From Campanula takesimana (lineage: Eukaryota; Streptophyta; Magnoliopsida; Asterales; Campanulaceae): 64,000 nt of DNA. The position numbers and the translations under genes are program-made. The notes below the pieces were generated by a model, which was given only the letters and a program-made list of their open reading frames with translations, had not been told where the DNA came from and made no database searches. Positions within the stretch are counted from its first letter, which is position 1. The number at the start of each line of letters is the position of its first letter. The stretch covers positions 2,108,001-2,172,000 of the forward strand of contig JAOWBW010000043.1 in assembly GCA_026119855.1 (NCBI GenBank). The letters run 5' to 3'. Below, piece after piece: positions 21,361-32,329 of the stretch.

Positions 21361-21843
21361 CAGAGAATTTAGAATAGGCAGAAGAATCGGGATCATGCAT
21401 AATGAGAGGGGGAATTACCTAAAGATTAGGGTTTAGAAGTAGTTCCTAGATCATCCTCGGGTTGATGAACCCTCGATCATCATCGGCTATGAAATAACAT
21501 GTAATTATGAAGATCGCAACCCTAAATATAGCATAAATAAGGTTTTAATCTATGAACACGAAGAACATGCGAAGAACATATTATGAACATATGAATGAGC
21601 ATGCAAAGAATATGAAGAAACTATGAATAAACATGTACGAACACGAATATAAAAGATCTACATTAAAATAATGCAAGAACACGAAGAAAAAGTTAGAAAA
21701 CTTACCTATGTTGGCAAGAAATACACCTTGGATCTTCTTGAGTGTTTGAATGTTAATTAGAAAGCAAAATAGTGTTTAAGAACTTCAAAACTCGGACTTA
21801 GAGCTCTCAAAATCGGATCCTTAAACCAATAGCATGGGATTGG

Positions 21844-21983
21844 TTTATATAGTAAACTGATGGGAAGATCTGACGGTCAGGATCATCCAGCGCAAGGTTG
21901 GCCGCCTGGCCATGGTTGAAGCCGGTGACAATAGTGGCCGCGTGGCCAAGATCAACGCGGAGCAAGGTTGGCCGCGTGGCCAA
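21844..21983 (-). promoter_or_regulatory. Core promoter of element 1 LTR: TATA plus three palindromic boxes
   Basis: On the minus strand a CTATATAAA lies at 21852-21844. Palindromic boxes lie 47-140 bp upstream at about 21899-21913, 21934-21949 and 21969-21983. The box flanks match the region upstream of the PMD gene at 660-830. Confidence 0.65.
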
Positions 21984-22184
21984 GGATGCCGGCTGACTTG
22001 ATTCTTAAGCTAGGGTTTCTGCATGGTTTTAAGGAAACCATTTACTACCTAATTTGATAGATTTTGTCATAAATGAGATATTTTGGGAATCCGGGACAAG
22101 TCTTTGCAAGGTTTCTAATTCCTATAAAGTCCTTGTATTTTTGGGAAAGTCCTAATAAACTCATTTTCAGGTCGGGTACTAACA

Positions 22185-22962
22185 ATGGGATGAGCTAGCT
22201 CCCTTGTGTGAGCTTTGGGTTATGACTTTGTGTCATATTCCCTCCATTGTTACTTTGGTTCTTATGGTTATGGTTTAGTTTTCAGGATCCCGGCTTCAGC
22301 TATTTATGCTACTCAACTGGTTTTCTCATATGGTATTCTTAGACGGTTATGTTCTTTCGGTAAACCTTGGCTTGGTATCCACTTATGAGTGTTACAACTG
22401 TTGTATGTGTGGTATGATGAGTTGGCTTTGCCTCTCATATTATATGCTATGTGATTGCTATGATACTGTTCTTTATGATTATCATTTTAGCATGAAACGT
22501 AGTTGCATTCTTAGTAGCTTACTGAGATTTATTCTCACCCCGTTCCTTGTTTATTTGTTTTCCTTAGATAAAGGCGAGTCCAGGGGATAGGACACTTGGC
22601 ACGGTAGGACGTTGAACTGGTAAGAGTTGGGATTTATTTTGTAAAGGCTACATTACATAAATGTATAACCTTTTGGGTAGAGTTTCCGTGACTTCATCAT
22701 CTTGTAACACCTATATTTTGGATAATGTTGGTGTATGTACTTTTGTATAAAAGTTGTAAGCCTTCGGGCTAAGTACTTTTGTTTGTGAAAGTTGTTTCTA
22801 AAGTTTGTTTGAAAGTTAAATGGAAGTCTTGGAACTTCAAGTGTTGATTTTGTTAAACTTTATGAAAGTATATTTCGAAAAATTTTCAAAAGTGTTTTAT
22901 GACGTCTTCCAATCGTGTCCCGAGCGTGGGGCCAAGTAGGACCACGGGTCTGGGGCGCGACA
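22185..22962 (+). mobile_element. 3' part of a Tekay/Del-like gypsy LTR
   Basis: The segment contains ttgtaacacctatattttgg, a 'gtaagccttcgggctaagt' type phrase and ends ggtctggggcgcgaca. This ending style is seen in Tekay/Del LTRs (inferred from memory). It is cut on the left by element 1 and on the right ends inside the plant-transposon ORF. The 94-codon ORF 22306-22590 has no recognisable domain. Confidence 0.5.
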
Positions 22963-23398
22963 CCGTGCTTAAATATCAACCTTCCAATATTCACCCTTTG
23001 GTTCATTTCCAGCTTATGTAACACCCTAGCTTGTGCTAAGGTAACATATTGCTCATTTGAAGTGGGAAGCCAATTAAAAATGCATAACTTGTGTAGAACC
23101 GAAAAGAGTGAGGTAAGGTGACAAGCAAGGAAGTGTTCATTTTTCTTCATGGGCGATTCTTTTACAACATTGTTTGAAATCAACTTAGCAATAACATCCC
23201 TGTCAGCAAGCACCCCATCATCATCACAATTAGGCATACCTAATTTTTTTTTGATCAATGTAGGGTTGAATTTGAAGATCTTACTTCGAAGAAAAATCTT
23301 GCCATATTGCTTGGATTGTTCATTGTCTAAGTTAGGATGTAAATTGGCATAGAAATTTCTCACAATATTCTCTACATAATTCGAAGGATAGAGATTGG
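22963..23398 (-). pseudogene. Putative plant transposon protein (Transposase_32-like), C-terminal part
   Basis: The minus frame carries LYPSNYVENIVRNFYANLHP, then KIFLRSKIFKFNPTLIKKKL, then KNEHFLACHLTSLF. The pattern YPxxVxxFYxNL...G/KxFLRxxxFxFxPxxI fits the 'putative plant transposon protein' family found in envelope-like or accessory ORFs of plant LTR elements. Its N-terminal half is at 32330-33159, displaced by the 8.9-kb TR-GAG element. If the TR-GAG element and one attgg duplication are ignored, the two halves meet in the same reading frame. The left end is cut by the Tekay-like LTR. Role unknown. Confidence 0.65.
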
Positions 23399-24342
23399 TG
23401 TTTGCATCCGAGAGGATCCTCGCTCGCTTTTGATTTGAGAGTCGCCACCATGTTGTTGAACGGAACACAGACCGTGAGATTCTTGAGTTCGGGGGTTAAG
23501 TTATGGATTGGGTCAAGGAGCACCCAATCTAGGATTGGTCTTGCTACGAAAAACATCATCATCATCTTGAAATTATGCAAATTATGCACAAAGACTTATT
23601 TATTTAGAATGTCGGATCATGTGCTTCGAGACCATCTCCATGAATTGGAGAGGCTCTAGGCTGATCCTTTTGATGGGATTACACTACTCTAAAACAAAGA
23701 AGGAAATGAGAAGTAGAGATTAAAAGTGTAGGAGTTTACCTAAGCGTTCTTCAAGAATCCAATTGATGGACTTGACTAAGGCCTTGATGATCCAAGAGTT
23801 TTATGATGATTTTGGCTTGAAAAGATGAGTTTTTGATGGTGTTTTGGTGTGAGGGAGGAGTAAAAACGGGATTCTTTTGAGAGAGGCTAATTCCAAAGTT
23901 GTTAACCGTGATTAGGATGATTAGGAACCATTCGGTAGAGAGTGATTAGGGATTTTTAGTTCAAGAACCCCTATATTTATATGATTTCTTGACTTAGGGA
24001 CCAAGCCAAGGGGTTAAGTTTGGATGGGAATCGAAGACTCAATTCCCATGAGGTTGTTTTTGGACTCTCTGATCGTCCTTCCTTTCTTTCCTGGATTATG
24101 GAGTGATTGCCAAGAAACGAGGTTGAGTTCGATAAGGAAAGTGGATTAAGCCCGAGATATCCGGTACAAAAGTACTGTTTTGTCCTTCTATCAGTTTTAT
24201 TTGTTCATTTTAGCCCCTAACTAACGGAGTCAGTTAGAAACTTAATGAAACATGACGAAACTAACGAGTTTTTATCCAAACACAAAGGCGAGACACAAGA
24301 GTAGTGTAATCATAAATATGAGTTCAAAATGGGGTGTCTACA
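23399..24342 (-). repeat. 3' LTR of TR-GAG A (944 bp)
   Basis: In plus view it runs from tgtttgcatccgag to ggggtgtctaca and matches 30252-32329 without its insertion. Compared with that copy it lacks about 43 bp holding the TGTCTCGTACGAGACA palindromes near 24160. Confidence 0.9.
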
Positions 24343-24356
24343 GAGCCCCTCGGCGA
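24343..24356 (-). other. Polypurine tract of TR-GAG A
   Basis: The minus strand reads CGCCGAGGGGCTC directly before the LTR start. The same tract (CGCCGAGGGGCTAT) lies at 50047-50060 in element 4. Confidence 0.75.
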
Positions 24357-24434
24357 AAATACTTATGGAAGAAGTAACGTCGTCGATAGAAAATACACCA
24401 TTTAAAACTTTGGGTATGGTCGTGCTAGAAAGCT

Positions 24435-24477
24435 GCCTACGTATCCTCCGGAAAGGAATCAGACCAAATGTAGTTCG
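24435..24477. repeat. Motif A, copy 3 (next to the polypurine tract)
   Basis: The outer arms cctacg and tgtag pair with one G-T wobble. The inner arms tcct and agga pair. It lies about 90 bp from the 3' LTR. Confidence 0.6.
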
Positions 24478-24649
24478 ACTCAAAAAACACGCAAAAACAG
24501 TCGTTTGAGGTATTTTGAAAATTGTTTTTTGAAAGCAATGCTGCAGTAAGTAAAGTTTAGAGTTTAGAAGAATAACCCATACTAAGGAGACAGGCTCGTT
24601 GTTCCAATTCTGAGCATATCCTTTTGTTGTTGATATCGCGGTTGACGGT

Positions 24650-25625
24650 GTTGATGGTGCAGACTGTGTTGCAGAATGTGTTGAAGTTGTTGGGCGAATA
24701 TCCTCGATTAATCAGTTTATGGAGCTGATTTGAATGTACTGGATATTATCCTCGATCAATGGCTTAAGCTGATTGAAAGTACTGGATCCCTAGATGTCCT
24801 CGATCAATGGCTGCAGCTGATTGAAAGTACTGAGCATGTCCTTGATCAATGCAACATTGAAAGTACTGCGCAATTTGATGTAGATTTCTGAATACCCTCA
24901 ATCAATCAGTTCATGGAGCTGATTGAAAGTACTGGACATTATCCACGATCAATGGCCGAAGCTAATTGAAAGTACTGGATGCAGAATCTCTTGATTTGAT
25001 GTAGATTTATAGACTTTTGAATATCCTCGATCAATGGCCAAAGCTGATTGAAAGTACTGGATATTATCCTCGATCAATAATCCTACATTGAAAGTACTAG
25101 ATGAAGAATCTCTTGATTTGATGTAGATTTGTAGACTTCTGAATATCCTCGATCAATGGCCAAAGCTGATTGAAAGTACTGGACATTATCCTCGATCAAT
25201 GCTCCTTACATTGAAAGTACTGGATGCAGAATCTCCTGATTTGATGTAGATTTGTAGACTTCTGAATATCCTCGATCAATGGCCAAAGCTGATTGAAAGT
25301 ACTGGACATTCTCCTCGATCAATGCTCCTACATTGAAAGTACTGGATGCAGAATCTCTTGATTTAATATTGATTTGTAGACTTCTGAATATCCTCGATCA
25401 ATGGCCAAAGCTGATTAAAAGTACTGGACATTATCCTCGATCAATGCTCCTACATTGAAAGTACTGGATGCAGAAACTCTTGATTTGATGTTGATGCTGG
25501 TTTCAGACTTTGCTGAAGTTGATGTTGAGTGTTCAGAATATCATCGATCAATGGTGCGATCCCATAAAGGTACTGGACATTATCCTCGATTAATGCTCCT
25601 TGCATTGAAAGTACTGGATGCTGAA
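24650..25625. repeat. 122-123 bp tandem array in TR-GAG A
   Basis: Units are marked by gaatatcctcgatcaatggc at about 25018, 25141, 25264 and 25386, with degenerate units on both sides. Each holds two ctcgatcaat...attgaaagtactgga half-units, so the array is a dimer of about 60 bp. No coding sense. Confidence 0.85.
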
Positions 25626-27849
25626 TTTTTATGACTCAATTCTCGGCCTTTAAGTGATCTCGTGCAAGATATGTTGTAGGAGCCATTTTTACGGGTTTTT
25701 GGCATGCTTTGCCATTTTTGTTTTGTCTTGTAGATGTGATTTGTCTGAATTATGTGGGTATCATCTGATTGTTGTTGATTTTTTTTTTTTTTTTTTAGCA
25801 TGGATTGGTTTTTGTGTTCCTGTTTATACAACAAGTAGAAACTATTTTAGCAAGCAATTTAGCTTTGATTTTAGTTTGGACTCATGTGGTGGTGACAAAT
25901 TTATATGCATGCCCAGACGGTCAACCTTGGTATAAGTAGTGTGAATAGCATGGATTCATGATGGGATGTTTATTGGTGATGACTTGTATGTGTTGATTTG
26001 TGTGTGTGTGTGTGGGGACTTGTGTTTGACAAGTTGGGACCTAATCAGGTTTTCTGCAGAGATGATGTGCTACGGAGTTTCTTTGATGGTTGTCTCGTGT
26101 AAGACTCGTTTATCTCATGCAAGATGATCCGTCCAGATCGTTCCTTTAGTCATGTTGTGTCAAGGGAGACAACTATTTGTCCGACAACCTATGATGTTGA
26201 TCAATGTGCAAGCTCTAAGTAGGCCAAGCGTACTTTGTTGACAACTCTAGAGTTCCATGTCTGAAATTCTCCAGTGAAGGTGATGAGAGACGTTATCTAT
26301 TCCCCCAAGTTTATCTCATGTGTGGTCTAAGTCAATCCCCAAGAATTTTGTATGTCATAGATGACTTCGTGAACAGGCTTGTGAGGCTATTTTGACTTGA
26401 AGAAGAGTGCTCTCCTGCTTGTTGGATTTGAAAGAGGTTGAAGAAGAAATGATTTGAAGAATGTTCTCCCTTTATTTTATTTATTATTTTTTTTTTGTGA
26501 CGCACCCTGATTTTTGCCTAGACTGCCCTCTCGGGTTTTCAATCTAGCAGGCATCTCTTTTGCGTCTTTTTTTTTTAAAGAGTATGAACTCGAGGATGAC
26601 TTAGAGAGAGAGAGGAGAGTATTTTGTCTCTTATTTGGGGAGAGACATGCAAGATTTTTGGGTTTGAATTTATTAGGCATTTTAGCTATCGACTTGGCTT
26701 TTGGGAAATTGTTCCAAGCATCGACTCGGTTGGAGATACCACACCATGTAGTGAGAGTGGGAGGCAAAGAGGATAGCCCCTAGTGTGGACTTACTTTGAA
26801 GAGTTCATATATCTTGAATAGGAATTGGAAGGGGATGGAAAGAATGAAAAGCCCCTAGCCTTCATGCTTGGATTTCAAAGAGAAGTGTATGATAGGAAGC
26901 CCCTAGACTCAACAGTGAACGCTACGTGGCTCAAAGTACTAGAAAAGTAGTTCTACCTTTAATGGACTCTAGTGTTTATGTTTGATGTCTTGAGTGTTTT
27001 TTCTTTTTAATTATTTTGCAAGAGAATCGTTTAGAATGTCTTAGACGAGTTTCAAGAAGAAGGCCAATCACTAGTATGACAAAGTGATACACGCCTTTCT
27101 TGATGTGGCGGAATCTCCTTGTCTTTGGATGCTTGAAATTTGTTGTAGGAGGAGGTGACGTTTAAGGAATCCTCCTTTTCTTCATTTGGATTGTCGAAGG
27201 AGATATGTTTGAGCTTTTATGATTTGTTGAACTTCTTTCTATATTATGGGGCGATGAAAGCTTGAGAGTTTTTTTTTTGACTCTCTAAGATTTGAGTTGA
27301 GGAGCCCTATACTTTCTTGGGAATGACGTTGATGATTAGTGCCTTTGACTTCTTTCCTTGTGGTCCTTCGACTTTTTGTAGGAGCGTGATCATGTGTAGC
27401 CCCTAGGCATTCTAATGATAACCTTCATTCTCAAACTCGTTTAGACATAACTATCATCTTTTGCAAAGTTTTATGTTTAGTGATTATTATTGTTTGCAAG
27501 TCCATTTATGAATTTTAGGGATAATCATGAGGTAGAACAACCTTAGAGAAGTGTATAGGAATAAGAATGACTTTTATTAATAACTAAAATTCAAAGCAGA
27601 CTCGATAGTTGACACAAACTAGAGAGGAGGGAGATGGACTAGAATGACAGAACGACTCTTCGAGTTCATACTAGGAAATTAAAACCTATTCTATTTCTAA
27701 GGAGAAAGGGAGAGGATAGTTGTAGCCCCAAAGTGGTTGATCTTGATTTCTTCTTGAGGCTTCATTCTTCTTTGTGTAGCTAAAGGAGAGGGTTGATAGT
27801 AACACTTGGTATCTATATTTCCTTCTTATCAATGAGGTCTTGGATGACA
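25626..27849 (-). other. Non-coding middle of TR-GAG A
   Basis: About 2.2 kb without a credible gene. It holds poly-T tracts, a tgtgtgtgtg run near 26000, motif B at 26517-26552 and text from 26.6 to 27.7 kb that is repeated in reverse at 39.4-40.55 kb (TR-GAG B). Pol would be expected here in an autonomous element, but no pol motif is seen. Confidence 0.7.
26517..26552. repeat. Motif B, copy 3
   Basis: The outer arms ctaga and tctag pair. The inner part is gccctctcggg (ccc with ggg) and gggttttcaa is kept. It is preceded by the conserved gacgcaccctgatttttg. Confidence 0.65.
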
Positions 27850-28459
27850 TCCTTTAAGTGGTGGAAAGAGTTGGTGTCATGGTCGGGATCATTTTGAAAC
27901 TGAATGAGGGGATACGATTGTAGTGATAGTTCATCTTGTGAGTAGTCCCTTTTCTAGGTTTTATTTTTCCTTCCTTTAAGAGGATGTCAAGGAGACCCTC
28001 TTGAGTAACCCTTTCAAGATTATCGTAGTTCCTTGTCATTCCCATCTTAGTAAATTTGGATATATTATGGTCATAGAGCCGCCTCTTCTTCTTAGGCATG
28101 GTTGTTTCACAAAGGGCTTCGGCCTCTTTTCTATAGCATTCCTTTTGAGCTTGCAAGCGTGCTTGAAGTGTGTCGATCTTACTCTCGTAGAACTCCTCTT
28201 GAGTTTGTAGACGGGTTTGGAATGCATCAATCTCTTTCTTGTGACACTCTTCTTGGGCTTGTAGGCAACCGTGAAGGGTTGCGACTTCTTTCTCATAGTA
28301 ATCCCCTTAGGTTTATAAGCGAGTCATAAATTCTCCTTCCATTTTCCTCTTGAAGTCAGTGTATAGGGCAATGGTGCCTACTTCGACCATTTGACTTACT
28401 TCCCTTTCTAGTCGAGTCTTGAGATCATGGGCCTCTTACATAGACTTGGTGTCGGACAT
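27850..28459 (-). pseudogene. Degenerate gag with coiled-coil repeats, TR-GAG A
   Basis: The reading starts near 28459 (MSDTKSM then a stop) and continues in one main frame with further stops near 28310. The middle is a repeated about 22-residue unit, recognisable by LQAQEECHKKEIDAFQTRLQ and TLQARLQAQKECYRKE, a predicted coiled coil. Then comes PKKKRRLYDHN, and a gag-like C-terminal part, TQEGLLDILLKEGKIKP, equal to TQGELFDILVQEGKITP in the gag of TR-GAG B. The Retrotrans_gag capsid domain present in TR-GAG B is missing. No intact product is expected. Confidence 0.65.
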
Positions 28460-28638
28460 GATGTTGGAAGAGTTTGGAACGATCTAGTTGTGATTCGGAT
28501 GGACGTAACGGTATAGAGATTGCGTTAAACCCAGATTAAGGTCTCAACAAGTCATCTTTATGAGGTGTATAGGCTTAGGAGTGAGTGTGTACAGTTTAAA
28601 GTCGACCAAACGGGCAAAGAACACAAACAGAAAGAGAT

Positions 28639-28674
28639 GTCTCGTACGAGACAAGGGATATCTCGTATGGGACA
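28639..28674. repeat. TGTCTCGTACGAGACA palindrome in TR-GAG A leader
   Basis: A perfect 16-bp palindrome lies at 28639-28654 and a decayed one (tatctcgtatgggaca) at 28659-28674. Weaker copies sit at about 30055-30092. Confidence 0.8.
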
Positions 28675-28796
28675 TTTAGCACAGAAGACAGATTTTCAGT
28701 TTTTAATCCTAATTTTAGTCGGACGGAACTTAATCCGTTTTGGGGGGTTTCTATCTAATATCCTGGAATAGTGGATTCTGTCACACTAAAATATGA

Positions 28797-28860
28797 GCCC
28801 CTTGTTTTTCACCTGTATTGCACTCTCCCAAACGGACAATTTGGGCAAAGGTCCCATATT
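28797..28860. repeat. Motif C, copy 2
   Basis: Shows ccccttgtttttcacctg, tattgcac, then cccaaacggacaatttggg (hairpin cccaaa with tttggg). It is about 340 bp upstream of the gag remnant on the minus strand. Confidence 0.7.
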
Positions 28861-29495
28861 CTCATCGGAATCCACCATTCAATTTAGCCAAACCTAAGCG
28901 ATTCCGTAATTGTTATGCACTTTGTTAAACAACTCCGTTTATGCAATCAAACCTTATGAATTCTTGTAAGGGACAACCGAAAGGGACTTTGTTGGACGGG
29001 GGAATTATGAAGGCAAAAGAGACTAGACTCGAATTCTCGTAGAAAATTTCTCAATTTTGCCAACACAACTCCTTTGTCCAAAAAATTTTACCGAAGGGAC
29101 ATTCGTCAAGAATTCATGAAGGGAGGATTATAGATTGTATGAAAAGCGTTATCTTGGGCAAAGATTAAAACAATTACTAGGAATCAAACCGACCGGTCAC
29201 AAGGAGAGTCCTATTGACTATTATGTATGCATGAGGTTGATGCAGGGCTTACGGCTAAGGCTCCCCATGGGCACGATCGCAGGAGCGTGGCATGGAGTGG
29301 GTACACCATCTTTGGAGAGACCGGCGAGTGGGGTGCTGACCGACATCCGTCCTCCGATTGGGACCCGGGTTTATAGGGTATGTAGTGCTATTAATCTACA
29401 TGCGTGCACGTGTGAGAGTCAAGTTCTAGATGTCAAAAGAAAAAGAGGGATTTTTTTTGAAAGCAAGTAAAAGATTGACCGAACCAAAGTGGTTG
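28861..29495 (-). other. Leader segment of TR-GAG A
   Basis: Non-coding. The text around 29120-29420 (tgcagggcttacggct, gtgggtacaccatcttt) is repeated in reverse in TR-GAG B at 37.1-37.45 kb, so it is a conserved leader of this family. No gene is seen. Confidence 0.6.
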
Positions 29496-29551
29496 CCTAC
29501 GTTTCCCTCAATCTTCAGAAAAAGAAAGAGACTCAGGTCAACGTAGTTCGA
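29496..29551. repeat. Motif A, copy 4
   Basis: The outer arms ctacgtt and aacgtag pair over 7 bp, and ctc pairs gag inside. It carries gactcaggtc and ttcgag. Confidence 0.75.
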
Positions 29552-29819
29552 GTTTGCAAAATGTTTTTGAGAAGAGAAGGAGCACATAGCAAGTAAGGCC
29601 ACATAAAGAAGAGGGATATAAATACTCACAGTTCTTGCATTACCCGTTAGCGGGTGCAAAATAAACTCAAGAATGAGTAAATACTCATCCTTAATTTTTT
29701 TCATAGCCCCTACAAGAGATGTTAGCGCAAAAACAATACATGTATATAACATAAATTATTTATTGCACATATGGGGACGGAGTAAATACAAGCAAAGAAA
29801 GTACTCTCGTTTTTTTTTT

Positions 29820-29990
29820 TAAGTTAGGGGGGTCTGCAGTTTCAGAAGTGCAGGGACTGTTTTGTAATATTTTGGAATCTTAGGGACTATTCTGCAGTTT
29901 CAGATGTGCAAGGACTGTTCCGTAATATTCTGGAGCTCAGGGACTATTCTGCAGTTCTGAAGTGCAGGGACTAATTTGTAATTTTTTTTT
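29820..29990. repeat. Tandem repeat of about 56-60 bp in TR-GAG A leader
   Basis: Three units of cagggactattctgcagttt followed by cagaagtgcagggactg and tttgtaatatt. Confidence 0.7.
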
Positions 29991-30232
29991 AACCAGCCCC
30001 AGTTTGTTTTTTTTTTGTTTTTTTTTTTTAAAACCTAATCACGGCTTAGAGGGAATACCTCGTACGGGAGATTAGATGTTTCGTACGAGATATTCCTTTT
30101 GGAATCCAGATTCAGATCAGAACCAGTTCCGAAATTTTGCAGAAAATATCAGATCAGAGCAGATTTTTACAGAAGAATTAAAATATAAAATACACCTAAT
30201 TTTGCATGCAAGTCTAACCCACTTAAATTAAA

Positions 30233-30250
30233 TCCCCAGCAGAGTCGCCA
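30233..30250 (-). other. Primer binding site of TR-GAG A
   Basis: The minus strand reads TGGCGACTCTGCTGGGGA, identical to element 1, one base inside the 5' LTR. It is tRNA-Arg type. Confidence 0.8.
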
Positions 30251-30251
30251 C

Positions 30252-32329
30252 TGTTTGCATCCGAGAAGATCCTCGCTCGCCTTTTTGATTTGAGAGTCGC
30301 CACCATGTTGTAGGGCTGGCCATTTGTACCAAACTAAACCAACCAACCGAATACCAACCTAACCAAACGTTTGGTATACCGAAATCCGGTATACCGAAAG
30401 TTTGGTACGGTACTACCGTATCAATTATGCATACTTGGTTGGTAAACGGTACGCAAATATAAGTTTGGTTGGTATACCGTGTACCGAGCATATTTAATAA
30501 AAATAATTTTAACTATATATTTAATTAAAAAATATATAAAAAATAATAACATGAGATCCAGGATTAGAAATTTCTTCTGTGTAGATTAGACTGCACCTTG
30601 TTCGTGGATCTGGACATGAGTGTTAGTATATAAAATAGAACTGGTGTTTAAAATATAGTTTCAGGGACTTCAAAAAGTGATATGTATATGGGTATAGCTA
30701 GGAATAGCACATATAGAGTCTTAATTTAATAAATATCATTATGCTTCTGCCTGTCTCACCAGTTTTGAGCTGGCTAAGACATGATACCAGGAAAAAGTTT
30801 TAGTTTTTGTACAAATTTTACTTCTCTAATCAACCGAGCCATGTCTTGTTTGCCTAATGTTTAGTTTGGATCTATACTTTATATTTATTCATTGAAAACA
30901 TATTTATATTTATATGTTCTTAAGTACAGATCAGGTCTACATAATTAAGCACTTAATTCTTTTAGGCTTAGCAGCTCGGACCATGGTGTTATTAGTAGTC
31001 TAGTTATCAATCTTGATATATACTAGGACATCCATTTATCTTGTTATTGTGCTATATGTATGTATGTGTGTGTCTATATATATATATTCCATGTCTTAGC
31101 TGATACAGGAAAGCGTAATCCTGCTCTTTTCACTTTCTTATTCATATAATATTGGACATTATTCTTGTTTGGATTTTTAATTATTGGAGTTAATATATGT
31201 TTGGTAGGAGCTTAGTACCAACCGTACCAACCAATACCAACCAAACCAATTATGTTGGTATACCGACATTGACGGTTGGTACCAGTACTTATTTTAGTGT
31301 ACCATCTTAAACTTGGTTGGTACACGGAACATGGCAAAGACAGTCGGTATACCAACCATGCCAGCCCTACCATGTTGTTGAACGGAACACATTATTGAGT
31401 TCGGGGGTTAAGTTATGGATTGGGAAGGTCAAGGAGCACCAAATCCACCCAATCTAGGATTGGTCTTGCTACGAAAACATCATCATCATCTTGAAATTAT
31501 GAAAATTATGTACAAAGAGAGCCAAATAAATAATTTCTTACTTATTTGGAATGTCAGATCATGTGCTTCGAGACAATCTCCATGAATTGGAGAGGCTCTA
31601 GGCTGATCCTTTTGATGGGATTACACTACTCTAAAACAAAGAAGGAGATGAGAAGTAGAGATTAAAAGCGTAGGAGTTTACCTAAGCGTTCTTCAAGAAT
31701 CCAATTGATGGCCTTGACTAAGGCCTTGATGATCCAAGAGTTTTATGATGATTTTGGCTTGAAAAGATGAGTTTTTGATGGTGTTTTGGTATGAGGGAGG
31801 AGTAAAAACGGGATTCTTTTGAGAGAGGCTGATTCCAAAGTTGTTAACCATGATTAGGATGATTAGGAACCATTCGATAGAGAGTGATTAGGGATTTTTA
31901 GTTCAAGAACCCCTATATTTATATGATTTCTTGACTTAGGGACCAAGCCAAGGGGTTAAGTTTGGATGGGAATCGAAGACTCAATTACCAAGAGGTTGTT
32001 TTTGACTCTCTGATCGTCCTTCCTTTCTTTCCCGGATTATGGAGTGTTTGCCAAGAAACGAGGTTGAGTTTGATAAGGAAAGTAGATTAAGCCCGAAACA
32101 GCAGGAGATGTCTCGTACGAGACATCCAATGTCTCGTACGAGATATCCAGTACAAAAGTATTGTTTTATCCTTCTGTCAGTTTTATTTGTTCATTTTAGC
32201 CCCTGACTAACGGAGTCAGTTAGAAACTTAACAAAACATGACGAAACTAACGAGTTTTTTATCCAAACACAAAGGCGAGACACAAGAGTAGTGTAATTAT
32301 AAATCTGAGTTCAAAATGGGATGTCTACA
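30252..32329 (-). repeat. 5' LTR of TR-GAG A, with internal insertion
   Basis: The LTR is about 1,011 bp when the 1,059-bp insertion and its 8-bp duplication are left out. Two adjacent TGTCTCGTACGAGACA-type palindromes lie at 32109-32145. Confidence 0.88.
30311..31369. mobile_element. Non-autonomous hAT-like DNA transposon (1,059 bp)
   Basis: The ends are inverted repeats: TAGGGCTGGCC... on the left and ...GCCAGCCCTA on the right, 10 bp perfect. They are flanked by the 8-bp duplication ccatgttg (30303-30310 and 31370-31377), the hAT signature. Both ends carry dense ggttggtacc / ggtataccg subterminal repeats, typical transposase-binding clusters. No transposase ORF is visible, and the middle is AT-rich. 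It sits inside the LTR of TR-GAG A and so is younger than that element. Confidence 0.9.

Larger units (their letters stand above)
21276..22184 (-). mobile_element. 5' LTR of element 1, U3 part
   Basis: Continuation of the LTR broken by copia copy 1. It ends (plus view) ggtactaaca, so the LTR begins TGTTAGTACC on the minus strand, as in element 4 at 50046. It contains motif A (21316-21360), a TATA box (tttatatag, 21844-21852, minus) and three TGGCCGCGTGGCCA boxes (21899-21983) upstream of the TATA. Confidence 0.8.
23399..32329 (-). mobile_element. Complete gag-only LTR element (TR-GAG-like) A, 8,931 bp
   Basis: It has a 3' LTR at 23399-24342, a polypurine tract, a long non-coding middle, a gag remnant at 27850-28459, a primer site at 30233-30250 and a 5' LTR at 30252-32329. 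The target duplication attgg occurs at 23394-23398 and 32330-32334. Minus-strand LTRs begin TGTAGACACC, a start common in Tat-type elements. No pol domain is present, so it would depend on another element's enzymes. The 5' LTR contains a hAT-like insertion. Confidence 0.88.

Noticed and set aside
24650..25625. Regular repeats resembling a CRISPR array
   Set aside because: The units are contiguous 122-bp tandem copies without unique spacers, inside a plant LTR element.
30228..30491. 87-codon ORF spanning an LTR edge and the hAT-like end
   Set aside because: It crosses the primer site, LTR end and insertion junction, so it is a chance reading.
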